DNA of 64,000 nucleotides, taken from contig NC_088787.1 in the NCBI RefSeq assembly GCF_949628265.1, positions 27,642,501 through 27,706,500 on the forward strand. Direction: 5' to 3'. The translations under genes were made by a program, and so were the position numbers. Numbering within the stretch: the stretch's first letter is position 1; the number at the start of each line of letters is the position of its first letter. Of the stretch, positions 1 to 12,600 are shown one piece after another. The notes under the pieces are model-generated. The model did not search any database and was not told the origin of the DNA. It was given only the letters and a program-made list of their open reading frames with translations. Source of the DNA: Cloeon dipterum (Eukaryota; Arthropoda; Insecta; Ephemeroptera; Baetidae).

Positions 1-565
1 GCGAACTACCAAACCTCAAATTTTATTGATTTAATATCTTGATATCATGACATAATGTTTTTTCAATCAAAATTTGGCACAGCAAAATTATTGCTGCAGC
101 AGAGAAATATTTGAAAAAGAGCTAAAATTGCCTTGCGGTATATTCTTTTGGCAATTAAAACCAGAGTGCAAGTAAGCAAATGCTGTGGAGAAACAGATGA
201 TCAAGAGTTATGTGGCGGAACATGAGGCAGACAGCGTCAGAGGCGCATCTCACAGCGCGCGCACAGACGCGACGAGAGAGCAGAACACGCACTCAATATA
301 ATGAATGCGCGTCTTTCTCGAGAACGTGAACAGCGGCCAAGTGACATCATTTATTTTGTCCTAAGACCACCAAGCTCTTTTCACGGATTATCACAGCCGT
401 GTAAACCCAATTATTATCAAATAGATTTTCAAGACTGTTTCTTGGCACACTGTCCAATCCGACTTTAGAACGAAATGTCTTGCTTTTTCACTCTGAAAGC
501 TCTCTGCTATGGGTGATGCTGTTCAACGAGCCATCTTTATTTTAAATTGAGAGAGAAAGAGAGAG

Positions 566-632
<67 letters not shown>

Positions 633-2231
633 GCTATACAGCTTTACACCGAGAAAACTGCATTAATTTTAGCAAAAAAATTATGACAAATTTGTGTGTT
701 TCTGCCTACATTGATATCTATATACATGAATATTTATTTTGAAAGTTTTAAAACTACAACATTATATTTAGAAGACTACGTACATTTTCTTGAATTTTTT
801 CCACTGCATGTATTATAAGATGAGACAATTCCCCTCAATACCAGGTGCATGAGTTTGGATTAGCACCATTTTTTGTAGGATTGGAACAAGCCGCGGTTAG
901 AATAAATGGTTAAATAGACAGGTGAGCCGTGGGGCGAGTGATGAATTCGAGAAAGAGTTCTTAACCACCGCGCAAAGCGTTTCGAAACGAAATCGTCACG
1001 GCGAAATATGAAAAAGCTGCTCTCAACTGACACACGCGGCCGAAAACATGACGAATGCAACAACTGTGCTCGCGGACGCGGAGGAAGAGTCAATTTGCCT
1101 TCCGCCTCATTAACGTATGTTATCGCTTGCCGCGGGCGTGAAGAATATTTTATTTTGCGGAAAATGTGAATTTTTATATTTTTCCACCGTCAATAGGAGA
1201 GTTGAAGTTTTAGCATACTGCTTTATTTGAATAAATTTAGTATCGAATCTGCTGATCGATTATGAAAAAGACTAAAAGGTTCAGCAGGTCAATAATGTGT
1301 AACACTAAAAAATAATTATTAATTTTGGTAAAAAGAAGAAAGAGCGACATGTAAGAAGCAACGCTAGATTTATTTATTGCGTACATTGTACACCGTTGGC
1401 GTTTGTTAATTAATCATATTCCGTTTTATAAAAAGAAAAAATCCTTCTTTTCTTTATAATTAAAAATCATGATTTAAAGTTCTCCCATTTGATTTGATTT
1501 TATCTAGTTGGCAAAAGGCTTTTATTGAGAGATTCGGAACATCTGGTTAACATACTGGTTTATTGCTGTGATATTTTATTTAAATGTAAATTTTCATAGT
1601 CGAAGTTGAGAGCAAAAAGGTTTCCGCTTCTTGCTTTACGTCAAAAGTTGTGTCAAGCACTTTGTCTATGTCATTCTCTGTGAGCGCGGCTTGGGAGCAA
1701 AAGCCATTTGTCTCGTTCAACTGTCGTGGCAGATGACCCTCCTAATTAGGACCCAACTATATTTTTTCAAGGTTCAAAAAGAAAATCTCAAAAGTTGTTG
1801 CAAATAACGAGCATCGAAGAACAATAATAGAAACAGTTTACCTGCTGCGTGAACGCTGCATGCGTCCTAGTCGTTGTTTGTCTAGGAACATCTCCTATAA
1901 ATGTACTTATTTTCAAAAGCTACCTTAACTATACTATTTTATATTTTTCTTGAAGTAAAATGTTGAGTCAGACGGGGACGGGGGAGGATAATCTGCTGAA
2001 CAAAGTACTTAATATAATTATCATTAAAATTATGAGGGTGTGATCCATTGTGTTTTCAACTTATTTTTAAATTGCATAATAGTTAAAATTAAATGAACCA
2101 GAGAAGAAAATAGGAAGCTGATATGTGTGCGTCTGTGCGACACCTTCATGACAAGGTTTTAAGACAAAAAGGTTTTAAGAAAACTGTTTTCTTTATAAAT
2201 TTTGATTTAAAAATATAAATAGTGTGGATCA
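1..2231. other. Upstream non-coding DNA of the prd-like gene
   Basis: I see no supported gene here. The stretch is AT-rich and holds one long GA-type microsatellite (separate entry). Short open frames are scattered on both strands without splice context or recognisable protein sequence. It is probably 5' intergenic or regulatory DNA of the Pax gene that starts at about 3.4 kb. Confidence 0.5.
549..628. repeat. (GA)n microsatellite
   Basis: About 80 bp of almost uninterrupted GA dinucleotides, with a few GAAA interruptions at the left end. GA tracts of this kind can bind GAGA-type factors in insects, but length polymorphism is the only safe inference. Confidence 0.95.
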
Positions 2232-2233
2232 TA

Positions 2234-3044
2234 AATGCGCTGCTTCCTCGATTTTTTTCTAGCTTTGTGATATAAAAATAGATTTCAGCTACAAAAAGTT
2301 GGTTAGGACCAGGATTCGAACCTGTGATTCCTTTTCAGGAACCGGCCATCTGACAATAAGGGTAGATGGAAATTTTCCTTGCAAGCCAGCAGGCAAGATT
2401 CCCTGCTGGCTTGAAAAAATAGAGAAAAATTTTCTTCCCTCACCCCCCCCCCCCTTAGCGTCAGGCAATTTTGATGAGGTTTAATCGACTCACAATCAGT
2501 TGGCTGGTTCCTGAAAATGAATTATTACAGGTTCGAATCCACCAGCCCGTTGGCTCGCATTGTTAAGGCACTCTCAGGAGTGTCAAAGCAATGAGAGGTA
2601 TTTGAGCAGTTGGGAGATCTAATACTGGCTACCCAATGTCAGAAATGGCAAAAAGTGGTTAGTTTAGTGACTCGAATTGCTCAAATTGCTCAACGGGCTG
2701 GAACTCGCTACTTGCTGGTTTGCACCTTTCCAGCATGCGTGATTTGGCTTCACGGGACAAATGTCTAGCGTTTCAATGCAGTCCTCGGTGCGGAGGCAAG
2801 TGGCCCTTGAGTGGGCTGGGTCCCTGTGCGGCCTGGTGCGCCCATGTTATCCGTTCGCGGTGTTATTGGGACCCGGGTTTCAGCATTCGTGCTAGTGCAG
2901 TGCGCGCCCTTCCCGGTCCTCCGGTCCTCGGACAGGGATAAAAAGAGCAAAAAAAAAAAAAAAAAAATCCTGGTCCTGATCAAATTTTTGTAGCAAAGAA
3001 ACAACTTTTTAAAAGCTAGAACAAAATCGAGGAAGCAGCGCATT
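2234..3044. mobile_element. TA-flanked foldback MITE carrying a nested SINE
   Basis: Positions 2234-2266 and 3012-3044 are inverted copies with a single mismatch (outer end AATGCGCTGCTTCCTCG). The element is bounded by TA on both sides (2232-2233 and 3045-3046), as in Tc1/mariner-type MITEs. Inverted similarity continues inward through a GGACCAGGATTCGAACCTG-like block (left about 2308-2325), so each arm is well over 100 bp. The centre holds a perfect 12-bp hairpin (2382-2393 against 2402-2413, 8-nt loop). The right arm is interrupted by a SINE at 2541-2967. Without the SINE the element would be about 380 bp. No coding capacity is seen. Confidence 0.85.
2541..2967 (+). mobile_element. SINE-like retroelement, copy A (full length, poly-A tail)
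   Basis: A 427-bp insertion that starts ACCAGCCCGTTGGCTCGC and ends in a 19-A tail at 2949-2967. It is flanked by AATCC at 2536-2540 and 2966-2970. It splits the right arm of the surrounding foldback element, and the intact left arm shows the empty-site sequence. Related copies occur at 16487-16800, 17376-17605, 45461-45845 and as a fragment at 37432-37500. The shared core reads like CTGGCTACCCAATGTCAG followed by a GC-rich 3' half. No protein is encoded. The short target duplication and A tail point to LINE-driven retroposition. Confidence 0.85.
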
Positions 3045-3380
3045 TAAGAGGTTATTATATCATATTTTTTAAATAATAAGAAATTCACTCTATTGTTATT
3101 TCAAATTCATATTACCAAAGATAAAATATTATATTTTCCCGCAAATTTTACTTTTGTTATAAATGCACCGCAGTGAAAATTCAATATTTGGAGACTACAA
3201 ATTTTAATCAAAAAATTGAAATTATATCAAATAAAGGTCTAAATAATTTCTATCCATACAATTCTAAAATATTACAGGTCCAGGAGTAATCCACAATTAG
3301 TAGTATAAAGATTTTCACTTGCGATTCCACAGGTGCTGTTACACAAGATCGAGATGAAAGGCTGCTTTGATATCCAACGA

Positions 3381-3389
3381 TATAAAAAG
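3381..3389 (+). promoter_or_regulatory. TATA box of the prd-like gene
   Basis: TATAAAAAG lies about 250 bp upstream of the first ATG (3631). Transcription would be expected to start near 3410-3415, where CTCACC could serve as an initiator. This gives a 5' leader of about 220 nt without introns. The position is inferred from sequence only. Confidence 0.6.
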
Positions 3390-3630
3390 GGGGATGGACA
3401 ATCGGACGCTCACCAATAGCAGCAATGCTGGGAGGTGGAGCTAAACGATTCAACGGCACAGCCATATGCCTCCTGAGGCAGCACGGGCGGCTGTGCGCTG
3501 ATCTCGGGCAGATTCCTCGAACAAGAGCAGAGTCGGTTGAGTGCTACCTGCAAGCGAGGACCTACTCGGAGTTACAGTCCCGAGTGCGGCGTTTCCAACA
3601 AACTTTTGCCTAGGGAACTGAGTGCGTGCG

Positions 3631-6600
3631 ATGACAGTGACCAACTTCAACATGATGCGTCCATGTTTTTCTGCCGGTGGATATCCTTTCCAAGGTGCGT
3701 AAATCTCTCGATTTTCCATTTTCATTTTCTACATTTTTTTATTTCACAAAATTTAATACAACCTGTAGCCTGTGACATGGTCAGTTTATTTAATACATGT
3801 TGGCTCAGCAGTATATTTGATCAAATTACTACTACCCTCTGATTCTCGGCTGCCCACCCAAACAGGCGCGTGTGGGAATAGTTAATTACAGCCTTCAACA
3901 CAAATTGCTACCTACCTGCGCCCGCTTAATTCAAGAAGCATTCATTAACCGACGCGGCCAAAGCACTCGCGGTCCAGAAGCGTTAAATTTACGTTCGGTA
4001 AATTATACACGCGCACAGTGTTCGATTGTTTGGTTTACGCGGGCTTTAGTTGGATTTTGGATTGTCCTACACAAATTAAATATTGCTACAACTGTATTTC
4101 AGAGTAGAAAAACTTGAAGAATTCGTACTGTTTGAAGTATATAATATTTATCACTTCATATATTATTACTTACTTGGTATGTCAGGCAAAGTTTTACTGA
4201 CTGTAAAGTTACGCTCTCCATAGAACTCAATTTTATTTGTGTAACATCCTATTTAGTGAGTTTTTAAGAACTGCGTGTGTCTATTAGGCAGTTAAAAATT
4301 TCAGGCTTTCTGCATATATACTATTATGCGCCCTGGAAAGTTGGTCTTAATTTAAATCTCTTACAGAATCCGCAGTCATTATTTACGACCGTAGAGTTCT
4401 GACAAACCTGTGAAAAAATTTGATTTAACTTATGAATAAGCCAGCCTTTAATTAAACATAGCATTTTTCTGTCTTCAATTACTGCTTTATTAGCTTTTTT
4501 ATCCAGATATACTATCTTATCTCGTATTATTATTGAAATATATATATTTTAAATTAAAAACATTGGTCAGTAACTATTTACCTCTAAATTTGGTGCGAAT
4601 AGGGTTCATCCCCTAATTTGGCCCGTGTCCTTCACGCCTAAATTTAGGTGATAATAGCAACACCCTTACAAAATTAAACCACGGAAAATTACCTTATAAG
4701 GATTATTCAAGAAAATTCTATTCAATAACAATATTCTTTTGTTTGCCAACAACAAAAAAGAGGTTTTTTCTAAGGTTAATCGTTTCCCACTAATTTTTCT
4801 CTAAATCTGATGATTATGAGCGTAACCATACATATATCGAAACTGTGTGGTCTTATTCTCAACTGTAAAATTCACAAAGTTTTTTTTAGCAAAACAGAAA
4901 TAATACTGTTACCCATTTTTCCCTCCGTAGATTCCAAAGCAATGAAATCTCTATATCAAACGCAAAATTACAACCAAATATGCTAAAATGTGCCTACTTT
5001 TTTTCTCTAAATGATAAAAAGTTTGAAAAGTTTGTATTTCACGGCACATATTTTGGAACAAATAGAAAAGTGTCACTTTACTTGTATTTATTCTTTTTTA
5101 AAAAATAATGTATGTTGATTAAATTTTCTTACCGCCCAGCAAAAGCTTAGGAAAGAATAATATTATTACTTCAATGCTTTGGAACCAAAATTTTCTGTGC
5201 TGCAGTGCGGTTCTTAACCAACAATGTTAAACGTGATTTTCACACATACCATCAGACATTTCAGAAAACAAATAATATACATATATATGTGCTGCTGGAA
5301 TAGTTACACTTGACTATAGAAAAGGACTAGAAGTCGGAAAGTTCATTGCACTGCAGTAAGGAATTTTGTGGACAAGAATTTCTAGCTGCTGCTTGGGAGT
5401 TAATGGTTCATTTTTGACAAAGGGAAAAGGGAGAAAACTTATGTGCATGCTGTGCATTCAGGTGACAGGTAAATATAATATTTTCTGCTATTAGTGCAAT
5501 ATAGATTGTTCCCTCCTATGCAAACTGTCAAACTTTGGAAGATGTCACAGTAGGATTCCAAAATATTTGTTCCATTTATTACAGGCCAGGGTCGTGTGAA
5601 CCAACTGGGTGGCGTGTTCATCAATGGTCGTCCGTTGCCGAACCACACTCGTCTCAGGATTGTCGAGATGGCTGCTGAAGGAGTGCGACCGTGTGTAATT
5701 TCGCGCCAACTCAGGGTGTCACATGGCTGCGTCTCCAAGATCCTCAACAGATATCAGGTGAGAAGCATTAGGCAGCGCGATAATTCTACGCAATTGCATG
5801 AAAGTAAACCGATTAAGATATATTTATGAACTCTTAAATGGCATGGCCTGTCATTGGGAAATAATAATTGCGTGGAATTTTGAATCATGATGTTTAAAAT
5901 TCAAATTTTACCGTAAAGGAAATTACAAATTATTAATAGTTATTAATGAGTTAAGTAGGCAAATAAATTTTTTAATCACATTTCACTGGGGCAGCGGCCA
6001 TAGCCCGTAGCTCCGTTCATTAACGCAAATTTTGGTGTTAGAAAATAAATTAAAATTCAACATTTTGTTGGAGGTCATGGGCAATCGCCACTTCCACAGC
6101 AATTTGTGATTACTCCAACAATAAAGTCGAGATTAAAAAATAAAAACACAGTGTGAAATGAGGTTTTCTTAATAAATATTGCAACTTAAAATCCACAATG
6201 GCTTCAATTTAAAAAGTTGTCATCGCAATAAATTACAATGACCATTCTTTGCTCTTCAGGAAACTGGCTCGATAAGACCTGGAGTGATTGGTGGCAGCAA
6301 GCCCCGAGTTGCCACGCCAGACGTCGAGAGAAGGGTTGAGGAATACAGACGAGATAACCCTGGAATGTTCAGCTGGGAAATAAGAGACAAGTTAGTAGAT
6401 TTCAATTATTTCAGTTGATTTTTAAAAGAGTGCTTATTACATTTTTTCATAAGACCACCGCTTAAATAATTAGACTAATCCAAAGTAGAGTTTAGCACTT
6501 ACGAACGGATCAAGCTTAATATCAAGAATTTAAATCCCGAAACTTGAATGCCATGCACATTAACTTATGGTTAGTTGACACTTTTGGTACTGGCTTATTA

Positions 6601-9600
6601 TTTTCCTTTGGAGACTTTATAAATCACAAAAATGTGCGTATCGCATCCGCACTATAGACATAATATGCTTTAATTGTGATTAGTTATGAATGCCGGCAGG
6701 TTTTACTGCAAATTGTATTGTTTCGTTACTTGCCTTTGTTTACTAGGGTAGCTCGTATTTTTGTCTTGTATTAAACATGTTTTTATTTTACAAAACGAAT
6801 TTATAACTATTTTATTATGCTGCAAATAAACGAATCCACGCATAAAACGCGATACCTCGGTAATTAACCTTTTGGGGAGCGCGCGGTGATTATCATAGAA
6901 ATAGCCTCAAAGTTACGAGACGAGTTTTTCGCGTCGCCAAATTGGCCGCAAAAGTTGTTGCTTGGTGTGCAGAGAAATGCTAATGTTTGACAGCGTATGC
7001 GCGTAATAATAACAATGTATAATAAAGAGAGCGTCGTCGTGTTGAGATAATGTTACAAATTTTTATTAAAACATCCGCGAGGCTTGATTAAATGTCGGAA
7101 ATGATAATATTATTATGATAATAGTGATCAGCGCGGCGAGTGAGCGAGCGGGCGCGCAATTACGCGAATAATCAAGCCCTGTGATCTTATCGGCCGCTCA
7201 TTATTCTATTTATATGGGAAAATCGACGCCGAGCCGCGTCTAATTTGAATTTCAAATTTATTGCTCTCTTTGTCAGCTTGCTGCGGCAAGCCTGCGCTTT
7301 CTTTTTTGCTCACAGCGTGAAAAGGTTTATCTCTCTTGGCAAATGGTCACGCGTTTCATCGCACTTTTGATCTTATCGAAATCATTTTTCACAGCTCGTT
7401 AGTGCATTGCACACAAAGCGACTTTTGTTTTCTCCGCACAGATTGAACACCTCGTTTAATGGTTTAATTTTATTGAGTGCGTCGCTCTAGCTCCCTTTGA
7501 TTGGGCTTGCCTCCAAACATAATAAACTCCAGCAATTTTTAATGTTGAGAATATTTTCCTCGTAAAATTGTTGTTTGGTTAGTAAGTCCTATATTTTAAG
7601 GCCTTGACTTCTCACAATGTTTGTTGATCCATAAATATGGCAGTCCATAAGACTCAAAATATTTTCATAGACATGATTTTTTACCAACAAAAGATTTAAA
7701 TACAAAGGCAGTAAAAAAGAGATAATTTATCAGTATGCCACTGGACAGCAATAACGATAATTTATTTTACCTTTTTTTGTTCATGCTGATACTTTTACTT
7801 TCGTTACGATGTGCAAAGAACACACGCTGTACACCCCTGGCGTGACACACATTTTTTTAGAATTTTTAATACAAATCCAATCGGCTGATGGCATGTTCTC
7901 TTACCACCCTTGTACTCGCGTGGGCTAAAGATTTATTGCCTGCTCTGACAAGCTAGACAAAAAGGGATGCTGCAGGGTAAAATATATCCTGCGCTAGAAT
8001 TTTCTCTTCCATGGGATATCCAGAGGGAGACTTCCTGTACATTGAACATCCATGAAAAGACACTGTCCAGGGGGTTTCTGTGCACCATTGTGGAGAAGAG
8101 ACTTTCTCAACAGATTTAGCCTTTTTTTTCTCGAAACTGTCAAAATAATTTGTTTGTTTTGTCAGCAAGCGCAGCTTTGAATCCACTTTCAATGCAACAA
8201 TGTAGCGCGCCATGATAATGACTCACTCACTTTTACTCCAAGATTGGGTTTTCACTCTTTGCTTAATTTAACGATTCCTGACATGTACTCGGCAGAAAGT
8301 ACTCTATCTTGACACCTTTCTAACTAAATCATAGCGTATTCCCATGACAAGTAGTGCATTTTGAAGGATTTGAAATTCGATATAGAATCATTATAATTAT
8401 TTATACTATCGGACGATTCCTAAAAACACGTATTTTTCAGTGACAATCAACCTCAGGTTCCCGTCTTCTCGGCATTGATTGATGCCGACGATAAGTAAGT
8501 AATTGTACAAAAAGACGTCTCCCAAAGACTCATAAAACAAAATGACGACAGTCGAGTAGAACCACAAAACATTTTTTTTACTTATTTAGAGAGGGTCTTC
8601 TCAAATTTGTCGGTTTTCGGCTAGGTGACTTAGCTAAAGAAAAAATGGGTGACGTTATGCCTTGCCGTTATATTTTCCAGATTGATCAAGGACGGAACAT
8701 GCGATCGCAGCAACGCACCGTCTGTGAGCGCGATTTCAAGATTGCTTCGCAGCAAAGACGGTGACAGCGACAGAAAACACGATGGTGAGTGCAACCGTTT
8801 GATATATAATCCCGCGTCTTCATTTTTTTCATGTTCTCGCGGTCTCTTCAAAAGGTGATAAAAAGAGTCATTGTTTCCAAAGTTTGACAAGCGGCAACCG
8901 TGCGTGCTGTGGAAGTAAAATATTTGCTGTAAAAGTGACACATGGGGTGTGTGTGCACTGATCCTTTTTTACTTCCCTCAAAGCGGCACGAATGAAATAT
9001 GTTTCTTCCGTTTCTCCTCACCAAGCGTAGTTTCCTCCCTTGGGTATTGTCATCTCGCTTTATAAAAATAGTTTGCTCAGCTCTTCTTCAAACGATGTTG
9101 CCGCCGCCACTAATTGAAAGGGCGCTGTCGCTTACCACCACAATTGTTAATATAATTAAGACAAATGATTTTGCAATTCGCATCCTACAACTGCCAACCA
9201 CTACAAAAGAGCGCTTAAGCGGTTTGAAGTTATTAATATCTCTTTTGGCACTTGATACTCGTCCTTCCGAGAGCTTGATTGATCTTTTAAGTGAGCGCAG
9301 ATCAAATACTCTAATTATAGAATGAGAATGGTTTATATTAGGCTTTAAATATTTACAAATTTGTTTGACATCATTTGGTAATTTACAATTAAAACTAATG
9401 TGCAATGAATTTTATACCTCATTTAAGGAGCGTCAATTGAATAGGATATTATATATTTATTTGCTCATTGTTTATTTTTTTATGTACGACTTCAGTTGTA
9501 AATCATGTGTACAAAAATGACAGGTCCTGAATCTGTGTTAAAAAATTAAGATATCTGAAAGATTTATTTTGATATTTAAGAACCCTCAAAGATATGGAAA

Positions 9601-12600
9601 ATTTATTTAAATTAGCGTCAGTAAAAAGCCTTTAAAATCGTGGGAATAAAATTGGAATCCGTGGCTACGAACATTTAAATTTTCTCCTCGTCTCATTAAA
9701 TCAACGCACACACACAGGCATTTTGCTCTATTTTTTCTCGCGCCTCTGTCGGCAGCACCGAAATTATCCCGCCCGCCGAAGATGCAAATTATAATAATCA
9801 TTGAACTCGCCGCCGCCACTCGGTATAATACGCGATGAAAAGTGCGCGAATTTTATTACCTGCGTTTAGTTGCTGCTCTCGATTGTAATTTGTCTTAATT
9901 CACCTAATAATTGAGCTTTCCTCCGATCTAATTAGCGAAAAATATGCCCAGATCACTTTATGGCCGAACGTGGCCGGAATAATTGCATAATGATCAGTGG
10001 AATTAAAATTCTCTAAAAATTTTCTCTGAACCTGAGAGAATTTTTGGCGCTTCGTAAAATTATATAGGACACCCTTTTGTTACAAATCATGTGCGTGCCT
10101 GAGTTTCGTGATGAACTAGCTCTGATTTACCTTTAAATTTATTACCAGCACGTTTATTTCCGAATAAATAATGTTTCAAATATTTCAGAATGTTTGTATC
10201 AAAATAGGCAGTAATTTTTAAAATTCGAAGCCATTGTCAAGTTTTCAAATGATTTATTGTCCTTTCTCATTTGTTATGTTGAGCCTTTGCAAAAGTTTCC
10301 CCATTGATGACTGGAAAGAATCAGTCGATGGCAGTTTCACTTCCTGCGATCGATTGTTGTTAAACTTTCGGGTCACGAAATGAGCACCACCCACGAAACA
10401 CAATGCCAATTATATCGGGTGCAGTTTTTCAATCGGCTATTTCGTTGTTTGATTGGCAAACGACAAATAAAGCAACAACGCGCCGCTCGGGATATAGAGT
10501 GACTGACTCCATTTTCTTTGTTGACAGGTGTTTTTCACGCTCCGTCGCGTTTACCCAACTATAACGTACAATATTGTGGGTTTTGTAACGACCGCAGCCG
10601 CACATTTTCTCCGTGACACACATTGTTGACGGCGAAATTTTTTATTGCGTTAAATAGACATTTTGCCCACTCGAAGGTTCTTAATAGGGTTAGCAGATTA
10701 TATTTCGGGAAAGCTATTCGGGCGTGTTTTTCAATCTGCAGGTGTGAGTAAGGAGGAAAAAAAGCAGTGATCTTCTCACCGCCAGACACCATCTCAGGCA
10801 AATAATAATTACTCTTTAGGCGCGATCGGTGTGGCCTGACAAGGAGGATCGTCTGAGGATGAATTTTTCTCGAGCCACAAATCGATCAGCTATTCAGTTG
10901 CCACGAGCGCTGCTTTTTGTTCAAATTACGTTCGAATTTTTTATCAGTCTCGAATCAATGCGTGATTGGATTCGTTTGAATTACATTAACAAAAAGTTAA
11001 TATTAGGCTTGTTAGACTCTCCTTGGGATTGGGCGCCGCGCCGTTGAGTAACTAAGCTGGAATTAACGATCAAACTGCCCCAGGGCGAAAGATTTTTTCT
11101 CGCGAGGACCACCGTGCTGCTACAGCAGCGCAAAACGTCGCTTATTGTGTCAACCTGCCCTGCAACAAATTGGCCGTGCGCCATTAATTAAAAAGCAGCC
11201 GCGTGCTTATTACATGTGAACGGAACTGATTTTTTGCTGCTGCGATTTTCACGCCCTCTTCATAAATTTTAAAGCTCATACTCTTGAGTTGACAGCTGAA
11301 AAAACTTCTGAAATTGCTTTTCGCAAATTTCAATCGTGCCACTTGAAAGTCGCGAAACTTTCTGCTCGCCTCGTTTGCACGTCACTCATTTTTTGACAGA
11401 TTTTTTGCAGCGCTTGATTTAATTTCCTAGTAACAGTACCGTCGCCAATTTTCCTCTAGCTGGGTTAATTTCTTCACTTCTCACGTTCCAAATTGGCTTT
11501 GGCGGGCTTAATTTTCCAGCGGCGTGAGAAACTGTCCCGATAGACAGTCAATCGAAGCGAAAACCAAACAGAGACTCTCTCGCGCGAATTACAAGCTGCG
11601 CGGTGCAAACAAAGTGCGTTCAACGAGCGTGAAATTACCGTGCGCGAAAATTACTCCGCTTGCAGTGCATCTTCGGTAATAACTCAATTAATTGACTCGA
11701 TTCTAATAAACACAGCCGCTCGGGTGAATTGCATTACGCGCGCTGCAATTGCGCGATTTTCCACAGCAAGGAATAAAAAAGTCGCCATCCTTTTGCTTGC
11801 AGGCAAAACGTCTGATGATGCCTCCGACTGCGACTCGGAGCCAGGAATCACACTAAAGCGCAAGCAGAGGCGCAGCAGGACCACATTCACAGCGCCCCAA
11901 CTCGATGAGCTCGAGAACGCCTTCAGCAGAACCCAGTACCCTGACATTTACACCAGAGAGGAGCTGGCGCAGAGAACCAAACTCACTGAGGCTAGAATAC
12001 AGGTTAATGAGATGGATTATTCTATAATTATTTTTCGCAGGTAGCATTTTTAAATTAACGGCGAAATTAAACTACTTTAATAGTACATTTAAAGCGTGGT
12101 CGTTCCATCTAAATATTCTCGTGATAAAATAAAGTGCAGGTCTTGATTAAATGGATCAAAAAATGCTCCCAAAATAATTTGAAGTGTTTTAATAATCTAA
12201 TTTTAAAATTATTTAACCAGAAGAAACTTACCAATTTCTTCGGGAATTCTCCCCTTGTTTTGAACCATAACTACAACGTAATCAAGAAATCCATTTAGAT
12301 AAAGTTCGTAAATTTGGAATTACCTAATAAATTCTAACATGAAATATGTTACAATATATTTATAACTCATTCTGGTATCTTAAAAATATCGGCGAGCGCC
12401 GGTTAACATCTTTATATTTTTACTGAAACTTATTTACCATCACGTACAACTCCCCTTAAACCTTCAAAAAAAGATTTATCATTTTAAGCATCCCTTTAAT
12501 GTTGTGAGCTACATAACCAACACGTCCACACAATGTTCCCATGTGTGTTGTTCAGAAGGAAATTGAATTTCTCTTTTGTTGCGCAGGTTTGGTTTAGCAA

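Noticed and set aside
2302-2324. Possible - strand tRNA gene (GGTTCGAATCC on the reverse strand)
   Set aside because: Only a B-box-like motif is present. The expected acceptor, D and anticodon stems cannot be formed, and the motif belongs to the foldback element arms.
8999-9325. 108-codon frame in prd intron 4
   Set aside because: A - strand frame over the same DNA is also open, there are no splice partners and it is unlike any family that I know; most likely chance.
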